Positions 57,401 through 64,000 of a DNA stretch of 64,000 bases are shown piece by piece. A program made the translations under genes and the position numbers. Each line of letters begins with the position of its first letter. Positions within the stretch are counted from its first letter, which is position 1. The DNA is from Blastomussa wellsi. Taxonomy: Eukaryota > Cnidaria > Anthozoa > Scleractinia > Plerogyridae. Under the pieces are notes generated by a model. It did no database searches, was not told the DNA's origin, and was given only the letters and a program-made list of their open reading frames with translations. The stretch covers positions 8,466,139 through 8,530,138 of the forward strand of contig OX393569.1 of NCBI GenBank assembly GCA_947652115.1. Direction: 5' to 3'.

Positions 57401-60400
57401 TCTCCTTGTTGAGTTCACCTAATGTATCTAGTTGTTTGTCAATGGATCTCAGATCACAAGAATCTGGCTCGACAGTCTGCAAGCGTTTCTCAGCTTCACT
57501 TAGCCAAGGTCTAACGTCCTGCATTTCACTGTGAAACTCTTTCGCCAGTGGCAGTACTTGATCAAGCTGTTCCTGCCGGTCAGCGGTTTGTTTTTTGACC
57601 GCCTCCCACCGTTGTGTAGTATCATTTAGTTTATCCTCCAAAGCATCCCTGTCTGGGCCGGGCTCAGATGTGTCCAACACATTTCGTCCTGCTCGAACAA
57701 GCTGCTCAAACAATGGATCTTGTTGCTGAACGGTGTCATTAACGAGCTAAACAGAAACAAATTTATAACATCACGTCACATGACAAGTACAAACCTCGGC
57801 CTACTAGCAGAGCACAATCGAAAAATTTCAAAATCTAAATCCTGAACATAAATTAAAAAGATGGCGACTGCGCATTTTACCACAATACCTTACGAGCTTT
57901 AACGGTCAAACGGGTACATAGAGATTCAACGTTTTTGGGAAATTCGCCCTGTACTAACCTAGATCTTTTCTCTGCGAGTTTAGGTTTTTCATGCGCTAAA
58001 AATTATGGGTAAATGTACAAGTCACTATCTCTTTCGGTAAGGTGAATTCCATCGAACACAACTTATTTACCTACTTCCAAGTGAACAAGTTTAACTTTTG
58101 GAAAACTGTATTTTATACCAGGCTGTGAAAAGAGTAACAGTGTTTCTTTGCTCACCTTTTGTTGCTGGTTTTGGTCTTTGACCGTGCCATACACTCCAGA
58201 CACTGGGGCCTGGAGAGCAATCTGTTCTTCCACTCGCCCCAGTTTCTCCAGAAACTCGGCAAAAGATACGTGAAACTCCTGGCTCTGCAGTAGAACATGT
58301 TGCAGCCGACCAAGACGCTGATCCGCTCGAGCTGACAGCTTGTCCAGTGCAGTGCGCACCTTGTAAAGTTTACTGTAAACATCAGCGACAACCGCTGGAT
58401 CCTCTTGGCTTCTCTCAATCAATTTCTGTCCTGCATTTTCGGCTATTTGGAAGAGTGCCTTGTGCTTCGTAATGTCATCTTTAAGAACCTTTGTCAAGAA
58501 AGAGACAAACTACTTTACCCTTAAGGATTCATCAAGTATTGCCCGAGACATGCAGCGTTAGTTGTCTGTGGTCACGCACTCCACGTGTTCAACTCGCACG
58601 TGTCTTGCGCTCTCGTGAGAATCCGCTGGCAAGAAATTCCAGCATTGCCGCTACGCATTTCATAAGAACGATAGCTCACAAATTCTATATTTAATGCGCC
58701 ATTTAACAGTAAGCTTGTCCAACAGCTGGATTGCTCCAAGCCGATAAACTGAGAGGAAATTCATAGTCAAATCTTAGATCATTTTTGGTCAACGAGCCTT
58801 TCCAAAAATAATAACAAACCTCATAGCCAGACATAACAAGATTTTCAACACTTCCTATGAAAAATTCTTGCTAATTATTACTCAGTGGCAACGCGCAAGG
58901 ACTAGAGATTATGTGGTTTACTTGCACGATAATTTAGATAGCTAAAATAGTTTAAACAAACACATTTGTAACGAAATCTCTACCAATGGTACCTGTTAGA
59001 AAACACTGCCATGTACCGTCGAATCCGTCAAGTCACACAACTCTGAACTTGTATTTCTCGCTGAAGAAAGTAGCGACACGCGAGATTTTATTCAACACTT
59101 CTAAACACTAAGGGCGGGAATACGGGAGTCTTGAAGATGAACGAACTTCACACAATGCTCCTTAATTGATTAAATTCCTACAAACAGACTCGAAATATTT
59201 GATTCGAGAGAACAGTGGACTGCCGTCTTCATTAACCCCAACTGAGATCTAACGGATACACGATCGAGGAACAAAAAGCGCCGCACTTCATGATCAACAA
59301 CAGTGATTAAGTTATAATTACCAGAATGAAGTCTTCACGTATAAACCCAAGACTTGGTACGACATTCGATGGGACAACTACGACGTCTCCACAAACCCTG
59401 CTAGATTTCCTTCGGTATAATCGATGGCCTCTTAATCCGCTTTCTTGCATGTTTAAATTCTGCGCCTTGTGGAAAGTATCTCGTTCGTTAGGCATCGGTT
59501 TTGGCACGAAATTTGGATCGGTTCGACCACAACAGCCCTTCAAATTACGAGCGCTTTAAATTATTAATGAAATACAGTCCCTTGTCATCTTTCAAAGTCG
59601 TTTGAATATAACAATAAAATACCCGTTATGGCATTTAATTATTACTGGTGTAAAAGCGCCTTCAGTCTCAAAGGACCTTGATATCAACTAATCAAGGATA
59701 CAGAGAAATTAATGATCCGATGGGACGTAAAACCAAACATTTTTCACCAATGTTTGGAAATACCACGTGTATCTAGAATGATATTTTCAGGAGCAACACT
59801 CTGAAAGGCCTACGATTTCCTAATTATGTCAAAATGTTTTGTTAACATTGTTGTAATTTGCATTAAAAAATTAGCCGAAGATAGTTAACAATGGATTAAC
59901 AAGGGCAAGGAGCGGATTGCTCAACATCATGCAACACACGGCTGCACGTAAAACGATTTGTCAGAAAAAACGAAAAAAACTTTTATGATAACCAGAATGA
60001 TGCGTTAACATTGATAATCAGTATATTTATTTTGAAATCTCTGCAATTAAGTTTTGATATTCAGAAATCAAACACTAAACAAGAAATTGATCAAAGAGCA
60101 CAATAACATATGTAGATATGTATCACTTCATTTTCCATGAAAATACAAAAATTTGGTTTAGTACTTTGTACACTTTTTGCAATCTGAGGGCTTTTAAATT
60201 AATTTCAAGCGCGATTAAAACACACTTTCTCCTTGCATTAACGATATATTATCACAAGCAGATATGCGGCAAAAATTTTATGGAATGCATGGAGATCGTT
60301 TGGAGAATTTCTATTTTTTAAATTACATTCCAGTGCTTTTGTTAAAAATTTCGAATTTTGGTTATTTGTTAAAAAAAAAACATTTTAGTTCGTACGTTCT

Positions 60401-63400
60401 GTTCATCGCAAAGAAAGCAATTCTAAACCAAAATGCGTCCTTTGATCCGGCGCTAGCAAAGATTCATAAAAACCCCAAGTCCCTCATATCCAAACCAACC
60501 TGTGTTTCTTCCAGCTGTTTTCTGACCGTCTCAGGGTCCGTGCTGATTGGTTGTTGAGCGGAAACGCGCTCCTCGGCTTCAGGTAACCAGGCCTCTAGGT
60601 CTGCAAGCGACCCTTGGAACACACGCGCGTGTTTGACGTCTTCCTCTAGGTTGGCTTTACGCGCGTTTAATTTATCTATGAGGTCTTTTTGTTTCTGGTC
60701 CGCCTGTGATACTTCAGCCCTGACCTGAGTGGCGTGGGGAGTCTTTTCGTCCACTTGCTGCATCAGTAGTGACAGATTGTCATTCACTTCGTTCATTTCG
60801 GGTTCCTGTTCTTTTAGGACTGACAGCAACGTCTGGGAAACAGACGGAAAACTTATTAGTTGAAATTGAAAATAAACTCTCTAACAGGCTCGGCGAATAT
60901 TCTGTAATAACGCATTTGATTAAGATGCTTCTTTCCACAGCTATTCATGATAAACTTAGTAATAATGTGAAACCATTATGGCCTTGAAAGCTTGAAAATC
61001 CCCACATTTTGAATAAAAACTTATTTCAGTTTTCGTTTCCACTATTTTCTTAAAATTGATAAAAATTCTCAGATACATTAGATAACGAACAAAGATGATT
61101 TCCAAGCATAAAACAGCTGTTGGAAAGATAAAAACAAGATTAATCGCTTTAATAATTGACCCATTTTAAGAATTCTTTTCTTCTCTCGAACAATTACCTG
61201 GACGTTCTATTTGACACTTGAACCAGACTGAATGCTGGGACACTGAATTGGCTAGATCAAGATGACTACTTTTAAAATACATCAGGTTTGGAATTGTGGA
61301 GAAAATGTAGACGTAATTAGTAAATACGATTTTAATGACCTGTATTACCTCGATTGTTCTCAGCTCTCCTTCTCCTTTCTCGGCATCAGTGAGATGCGAA
61401 AGAGGCGCGTCCACCAACGCCTCTGCCTCGTCCAGTCGCTCTTCAATTGGATGAAGCTGGTTAGTAACTTGTTCCAGTAATCTTGCCACACTATCCAAAT
61501 GCTGCTGGCGTACCGTCAGATTAGCCGTCAGCACCTCCCACCTTTTATCAGCATCCTTAGATTCGGCTTGAACCACCTGTACATCATCGCACAGATCTTG
61601 CAGCTGACGAGCAGAATCATTTATGGCGTCAACCTCGGGCTTGTGTTCGTCGAGTTGCTGCACTAAACTGGCGAGGGTCTTCAGCTCTTTGGAAATACCC
61701 TTCTCGTCGCAAGAGACAGGCTCGAGTGAATCAACCCAGTTTTCTGTGTCACTCATCCAGGGGAGAAGCGATTGCAGTGAGTAATGATGCTGCTTTGCGA
61801 CAACCGATACATCATCGATTTTTGATTTACGATCTTCAATTTTTGTCTTCACTACATTCCATCGCGTGTCGAGGTCGCTTAATCTTTCCTCAAGTTCATC
61901 TTTTTCCTCTCCTGGTTCAAGACTCTCCAGAATTTCATCGCCGTTTTTAGAAACACTTTCAAAGACTGGTTCGAGCTGTTTGACATCGGCAGTGGCGTGT
62001 TCCAAGTCCTCGCTCTGCTCGCGTAACACATCGTACTGTGAAGAAACGGGGCCCATTTTGGCTACGTCATCTTCTAACTTTGCAAGCTTGTCCGCAAAGT
62101 CATCCAGTGTTTCTTGGAATTCTTGCGATTGCAAAACCGCGGTCTGCAGCTTGTTATGTTTGTCGTCCACTTTAGCTGAAAGCAATTCCAGCGAAACCTT
62201 CGCTTTATGGACCTTGCTGTTCACCTCCACTAAAACTGCTGGCTCGTTGTCACAGCATTCTAGAAGCCGTTCCCCAGCTTCATCAGCAGACTCGAGGATG
62301 TATTTGTGCTTTACAATGTCTTCCTGGATGTGTTCAATCTCATCGAGGTGGCTTTTTACAACATCAGGATTTGTCCTTATCACATGAATGGTCTCGATCA
62401 CGACGGTTACCTCCTCAGTCCAAGTTATCAAAACCTCGTATTTCTCTGTGAATTCGATTATCAAGACGATGATTTTCTCAAGCTGTGCCTGGCGGTCTCT
62501 TCCTTTGACCAGAACATGGTTGAACGAGCCACTTGTTTTACGTAACTGCTGCTTCAGCATCACTGCGTCGATGGCATCGGGATTCATTCCCTGCAGTAAC
62601 TTCTCGCCAAGTTCTTGCATCTGTTTGTGACGCGGTTCACATTTCTCGAGATCCTCCACGACTTGTTGAACCTTTTCAAGGTCTTCCTTGCTCTTACTAA
62701 CGTCGAGCTCGGTTGGTGGCTGGCATTCAAGTGTGGCTTCCGCTCTCTGTACAACTTGTTCCACGTTATCCAACGCATCAAGGTACTCATCGAGAGTATT
62801 CTTAGCAGTTTCGAGTTGGGTTTCCTTTGTTTCAATGTCTTTCAACAGTTCCTCCCAGCGACGGTTTAAGTCCTTAATTTGAACTTCTACAAAGTAGCTG
62901 TTATCTTTGCACTTATCCTTCAAAGAATCGGCAGTGTTATTCAGCGACTCGTGATCCGGTCTGTGGCTCTGTATGGCTTCTTTGAGATCTTCTAATGCTT
63001 TTTGCTGTTGGCTAAGCTCTTCGGGGCTTACAGAGTCAGTGTTGACTGCTGCGAGTTTCCTCTCTGTGTCTGAGAGCCACAAGTCAAACGTTTGCACTCC
63101 GGTGTGGAATGATTTTGCATCGGGGATCACAGCTGCAACACAGTTGTCACGTTTTGTGGCCTCGCTCTTAACATTTTCCCATTTGTCCTTGAGGTCATCT
63201 AACTTCTGCTGCAAAGTATCTCTGTCTTTCCCAGGATCCGAAGCTTCCAGCACCTTTTCTCCTACCACAAGCAATTTCTCCATCACAGGTTGCATCTGAG
63301 CAATGGAGTCACTGAACTCCTCTGTCTCGTCTTTTTGGCGTCTTGTTATCGGGTAGTCCGGAGATATCGGCGCCTGACTTTGAAGCATTTCGTCGAGGGT

Positions 63401-64000
63401 CCCTAAGCGGGCATCGAAATCGTCATATGCTTCCTGGAACTCTTGTGATTGTAGCACAGCATCGTGCAGTCTTAAACTTCTCTGCTCCAACTTAGCATTG
63501 AGCTTATCGAGTGGTTGCCGAGCTTTGTCAATCTTGTTCTGAATATCTGCTACAGCATCTGGACTCTGCATGCTGTCCTCTATCAAACGTTGGCCCGTCT
63601 CCTCCACAGTACACAGACGCACCACATACCTCTTCACTTCTTCAAGCAGTCCATCAGTCTCCTTAACTTGCTCTTTCAGTTTTTCAGGTTCTGAGCTCAC
63701 TGGTTCAAGTCCATCGACAGTTTCAACAGTCTCTGGCAGCCATTGCTCTATTTCTTCAAGCAACGAATTAAACTCCAAAGTAGCCTCCAGCGCCTTCTCG
63801 AGTTCCTTTTGTCTGTCGCCAAGCCTGGCAGGTAAGTCTTTCGATTTATTGTTTGTGTTAACAAGTTGTTCTTTCACAGTAAGTGTTGAAGGTGCGTCGT
63901 CTTCTGCTTGTTGGAGAAGCTGCTGACCAGACTGATTCAGTTGTTTTATGTCTCCTTTCCTCTCATCTAGAGTAGATACCAAGGCCTTTATCTGCTCCAA
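29780..64000 (-). CDS. MACF1: Spectraplakin (MACF1/dystonin/Shot family), 3' part, 38 coding exons
   Basis: Giant cytoskeletal linker, open at the right edge. The joined exons give about 5,021 residues. In order these are roughly 40 spectrin repeats (61349-64000 down to 36273), a linker, an EF-hand pair, a GAS2 (GAR) domain and a Ser/Arg/Lys-rich tail ending GEEKKGAKK. This domain order is unique to spectraplakins. In that family the N-terminal calponin-homology pair, outside the window, binds actin, while the GAR domain and tail bind microtubules. The strongest match to the vertebrate proteins is in the GAR region ([19 protein letters not shown]). All rod exons whose ends I could read join in frame; most are phase 0 and 327-333 bases long, one repeat per exon. 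MACF1 and dystonin are vertebrate duplicates, so the symbol stands for the common ancestor gene. Exon coordinates are given with the sub-regions below. Confidence 0.93.
31090..31355. mobile_element. Palindrome-ended element, second copy
   Basis: It has the same order as 4683-5012: AAAATCTACTAG, GATTGGCTGAGCTACTA, GAAGTTTCGGCAGG, and then a hairpin with tip TTAATTCGGCC / GGCTCATCAACT and base AACAATTAGATTAT / ATAATCTAATTGTT. It lies in the spectraplakin intron between the two GAR exons. Confidence 0.6.
31370..31586. repeat. TIR MITE with GACCTTCAGAT ends
   Basis: TAGGGACCTTCAGATGGGAG with CGAGTACGAG on the left faces CTCGTACTCGTACTCC with GATCTGAAGGTCTCTA on the right. It is 217 bases long with no coding content. 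Confidence 0.65.
31890..32052 (-). mobile_element. tRNA-derived SINE (Leu-type head), second copy
   Basis: The minus strand reads AAGTGGCCGAGTGGTTTAGG and GCGCTGGTGTTGTAATCCCG, a Leu-tRNA-like D-arm and anticodon region, then CCCGTGTTCAATGCC as B box. The tail AACTGGTCTGCCTCCTGCC matches the copy at 17965-18178. Confidence 0.65.
32771..32964. repeat. Near-perfect 190-bp palindrome with hammerhead-like cores
   Basis: The arms TATAATTTGGTTTTATCAAC and GGGTTGATAATGTCAATTGG, then CCACCGTAAAGAGATTCAAG, are mirrored with only one or two mismatches across a 10-base centre (GGAGCGAATC). Each arm, read outward, contains GACGAAGGGCTAACGCTCGA then AACGTCAGC. The GACGA...CGAAAC...GTC layout resembles the hammerhead ribozymes reported in Penelope-like retroelements. 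The U4 position of the core is C in both arms, so activity is doubtful. Confidence 0.7.
32992..34299. mobile_element. 1.3-kb TIR element with CCCAGGGG ends and 8-bp target duplication
   Basis: The left end is CCCAGG plus a G run, then TTACTCGGGATTTCAAGTGA and TGGGGATGATCGAA. The right end mirrors it with TTCGATCATCCCCGTCACTT and GAAATCCCGAGTACCCCTCC. GTTAAAAC flanks it at 32984-32991 and 34300-34307. An 8-bp duplication fits hAT. It ends only 24 bases from the EF-hand 1 exon and contains the nested element 33289-33870. Confidence 0.7.
33289..33870. mobile_element. Nested TIR element with AGAGCGTTTTCAC ends
   Basis: AGAGCGTTTTCACTCGCGTG then ACG at the left is mirrored by CGTCACGTGAAAACGCTCT at the right. 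It lies wholly inside the 32992-34299 element, so it inserted later. Confidence 0.65.
34560..34790 (-). mobile_element. tRNA-derived SINE, minus strand
   Basis: The minus strand has GCGCGGTAGCTTACTGATTA (A-box-like), then GGCAAAACACTTCACTCTCG and CAGTGCC with an AAATGGGTACC tail ending GAATTAGCATCTCATCC. This is the same tail type as 2700-2960 with a different head. It lies in the spectraplakin intron between 34441 and 34885. Confidence 0.55.
34885..35760 (-). other. MACF1: Linker before the EF-hands
   Basis: Exons 35197-35760 and 34885-34929. The larger one contains [40 protein letters not shown], a Ser/Pro-rich insert and then [20 protein letters not shown], all matching the last spectrin-like unit and linker of vertebrate MACF1. 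The Ser-rich insert ([20 protein letters not shown]) holds two SSFTR units and is probably disordered. The small exon encodes [15 protein letters not shown]. Confidence 0.88.
36273..41115 (-). other. MACF1: Spectrin rod, C-terminal block (10 exons)
   Basis: Exons: 40789-41115, 40019-40351, 39495-39827, 38621-38947, 37839-38165, 37536-37702, 37202-37361, 36945-37120, 36659-36809 and 36273-36416. The first five have 109-111 codons in phase 0. The last repeats are split into half-repeat exons of 48-59 codons, partly in other phases, as is usual near the EF-hands. Core tryptophans are visible in [31 protein letters not shown] and [23 protein letters not shown] is the start of another helix. Confidence 0.85.
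43255..43516. repeat. TIR MITE with GTCAATTCCAC ends
   Basis: GGGATATGTCAATTCCACTA at the left faces CTTTTGTGGAATTGACGTAT with CTCA at the right. The inner arms GGAACGGAAGAA and TTTCCGTTC also pair. It lies in the 43180-44243 intron. Confidence 0.55.
44859..45047. repeat. MITE, full copy of the ACACCTT..CAAAATGG family
   Basis: ATACACCTTAATCCAAAATGG at the left and CCATTTTGGAATCAAAGGTG with TAT at the right are the termini. Inside, AAATTAGCCCTT and AAGGGCTAATTTGAAT pair again. Half copies are at 20850-20955 and 47875-47983. Confidence 0.65.
46230..46372. repeat. Diverged palindromic MITE related to 1610-1798
   Basis: CTATCGAGTTATGACGCACG and the complement of TGCAACATAACTCGAGAG pair imperfectly. 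The centre keeps CCTCGAGGCGATAACAACTC and TAGCTTCTCGAGTGC, parallel to the 1610 copy. Confidence 0.55.
46980..47345. repeat. About-105-bp minisatellite, first array
   Basis: Unit landmarks TGTGACCATTC, AAATGAAAGC, GTACTTTCATGTGG and TACTGT recur three to four times, each followed by ATGATTCTAAT and GTCTGTGAATGGA-type words. The same unit forms the array at 53500-53935. Confidence 0.6.
47875..47983 (-). repeat. MITE half-copy (ACACCTT family)
   Basis: Reverse orientation relative to 20850-20955. It contains AGCTCAAAAATCAAAAGAAT, AACAAGGGCCAATTTGTATG and CATTTTGGAATAAGGTGTAT. Confidence 0.6.
49779..49805. repeat. (ATG)n microsatellite
   Basis: About eight GAT/ATG triplets in a row in the 49574-50326 intron. 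Confidence 0.7.
50144..50303. repeat. TIR MITE with GGGCCTTAATCAC ends
   Basis: GGGCCTTAATCACATGGCGG with CCAT faces ATGGCCGCCGTGAGATTAAG with GTCC. About 160 bases long, in the intron just before the 50327 exon boundary. Confidence 0.65.
52755..52934. repeat. hAT-like MITE with CAGTGGCGGATCC ends
   Basis: CAGTGGCGGATCC and GGATTCGCCACTG are the termini, a known hAT-type end. The 180-bp body includes a C16 run near 52895. I could not find a matching 8-bp target duplication, so it may have decayed. Confidence 0.6.
53500..53935. repeat. About-104-bp minisatellite, second array
   Basis: TGACCATT with AAATGAAAGCTATTGAGCAG begins units near 53601, 53704 and 53808, with a shorter last unit near 53899. 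Each unit contains AAGTGTTCTTAACTTTCA-like and GTCTGTGGATGAA words. It lies in the 53419-54149 intron. Confidence 0.7.
53936..54085. repeat. Inverted-repeat element with CACTGGATA words
   Basis: CCAGTGGATAAGTG, ATCCACTGGATAGTGGATAA and ATAGTGTTATCCATCC alternate in both orientations after CCCCAGTTGCTC. It looks like a decayed MITE directly next to the minisatellite. Confidence 0.4.
56148..56173. repeat. (GTTCA)n microsatellite
   Basis: AGTTCAGTTCAGTTCAGTTC occurs with slight extension in the 56047-56759 intron. Confidence 0.75.
56335..56585. repeat. Decayed inverted-repeat element with AGAGCGATTTTC end
   Basis: AGAGCGATTTTCTCTTGAAT at the left roughly pairs with the complement of TCGAAAACTGCTCC at the right. 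The body is locally GC-rich (ACTCGCGCGCATTTTCCCGC) and has several GATTGGT / ACCAATC words. Confidence 0.4.
58156..64000 (-). other. MACF1: Spectrin rod, N-terminal visible block with giant exon
   Basis: Exons 58156-58488 (111 codons), 60500-60832 (111) and 61349 to beyond 64000 (at least 884 codons). The giant exon holds about eight spectrin repeats without an intron. It includes two AVLQSQEFQ signatures 439 residues apart (near 63451 and 62134) and cores [12 protein letters not shown] and [12 protein letters not shown]. The frame runs off the window edge, so the exon start is not seen. Confidence 0.88.
58489..60499. other. Long spectraplakin intron
   Basis: 2.0 kb between the 58156-58488 and 60500-60832 exons. 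Most of it is AT-rich without recognised repeats. A stretch at 59307-59559 is open on both strands for 76-78 codons but shows no known domain, and I do not call it a gene. Confidence 0.5.

Larger units (their letters stand above)
49247..57746 (-). other. MACF1: Spectrin rod, super-repeat block (9 exons)
   Basis: Exons: 56760-57746 (329 codons), 55828-56046 (73), 54888-55655 (256), 54150-54482 (111), 53086-53418 (111), 51915-52568 (218), 51204-51536 (111), 50327-50656 (110) and 49247-49573 (109). A signature (R/Q)SQEF recurs in this region and upstream at constant distance (see findings). Exon lengths follow a 111 + 218 + 111 pattern, with one pair fused (329 = 218 + 111) and one boundary moved (73 + 256 = 111 + 218). 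Cores include [25 protein letters not shown] and [13 protein letters not shown]. Confidence 0.86.

Noticed and set aside
29780..64000. Gene is dystrophin, alpha/beta spectrin or nesprin
   Set aside because: The EF-hand plus GAR (GAS2) domain and basic Ser-rich tail after the rod occur in spectraplakins; there is no WW/ZZ, SH3/PH or KASH segment.

Overview
This is eukaryotic nuclear DNA from an intron-rich invertebrate genome, with no operons, bacterial genes or CRISPR arrays. Three recognisable protein-coding genes are split by GT-AG introns that are packed with small inverted-repeat transposons, tRNA-derived SINEs and LINE relics. The protein matches, the compact intron-rich genes and the types of repeat family fit an anthozoan cnidarian, most likely a stony coral. 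That placement is inference from style and has not been confirmed by a search.

Layout. 1-3581 is repeat-rich intergenic DNA (palindromic MITEs and a SINE). 3582-19083 (+) is a BSDC1 orthologue (BSD-domain protein) with 12 coding exons and 490 codons. Its introns hold a 9-bp-TSD TIR element, a broken PIF1-type helicase relic and a 5'-truncated, frameshifted LINE that appears to sit inside an older TIR element. 19084-22185 is an intergenic stretch made largely of five or six short MITE/SINE copies. 22186-27957 (+) is an OSER1 orthologue in two coding exons (214 codons), recognised by its short conserved N- and C-terminal blocks; its 5.1-kb intron carries a 1.5-kb TTAA-flanked transposon and an RT fragment. 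27958-29193 is a convergent intergenic region.

29194-64000 (-) is the 3' part of a giant spectraplakin (MACF1/dystonin/Shot family). I reconstructed 38 coding exons giving about 5,021 residues: roughly 40 spectrin repeats, an EF-hand pair, a GAS2 (GAR) domain and a Ser/Arg/Lys-rich tail. The gene's 5' end (actin-binding and plakin regions) lies beyond the right edge of the window.

Biology. BSDC1 and OSER1 are small, poorly characterised conserved eukaryotic proteins. The spectraplakin links cytoskeletal filaments, with the GAR domain and tail as its microtubule end. The three genes are unrelated in function; BSDC1 and OSER1 face the same way and OSER1 converges on the spectraplakin.

The most interesting signals are a long-range protein super-repeat in the spectraplakin rod (a signature recurs every 439-441 residues, i.e. 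four spectrin repeats, at least five times, with an A-BC-D exon pattern of 111+218+111 codons); two spectraplakin EF-hands that both depart from the calcium-binding consensus; several well-delimited non-autonomous transposons with readable TSDs; and a large, nearly perfect palindrome carrying a hammerhead-ribozyme-like core. Exon coordinates were worked out by hand and may be off by one or two bases in places.
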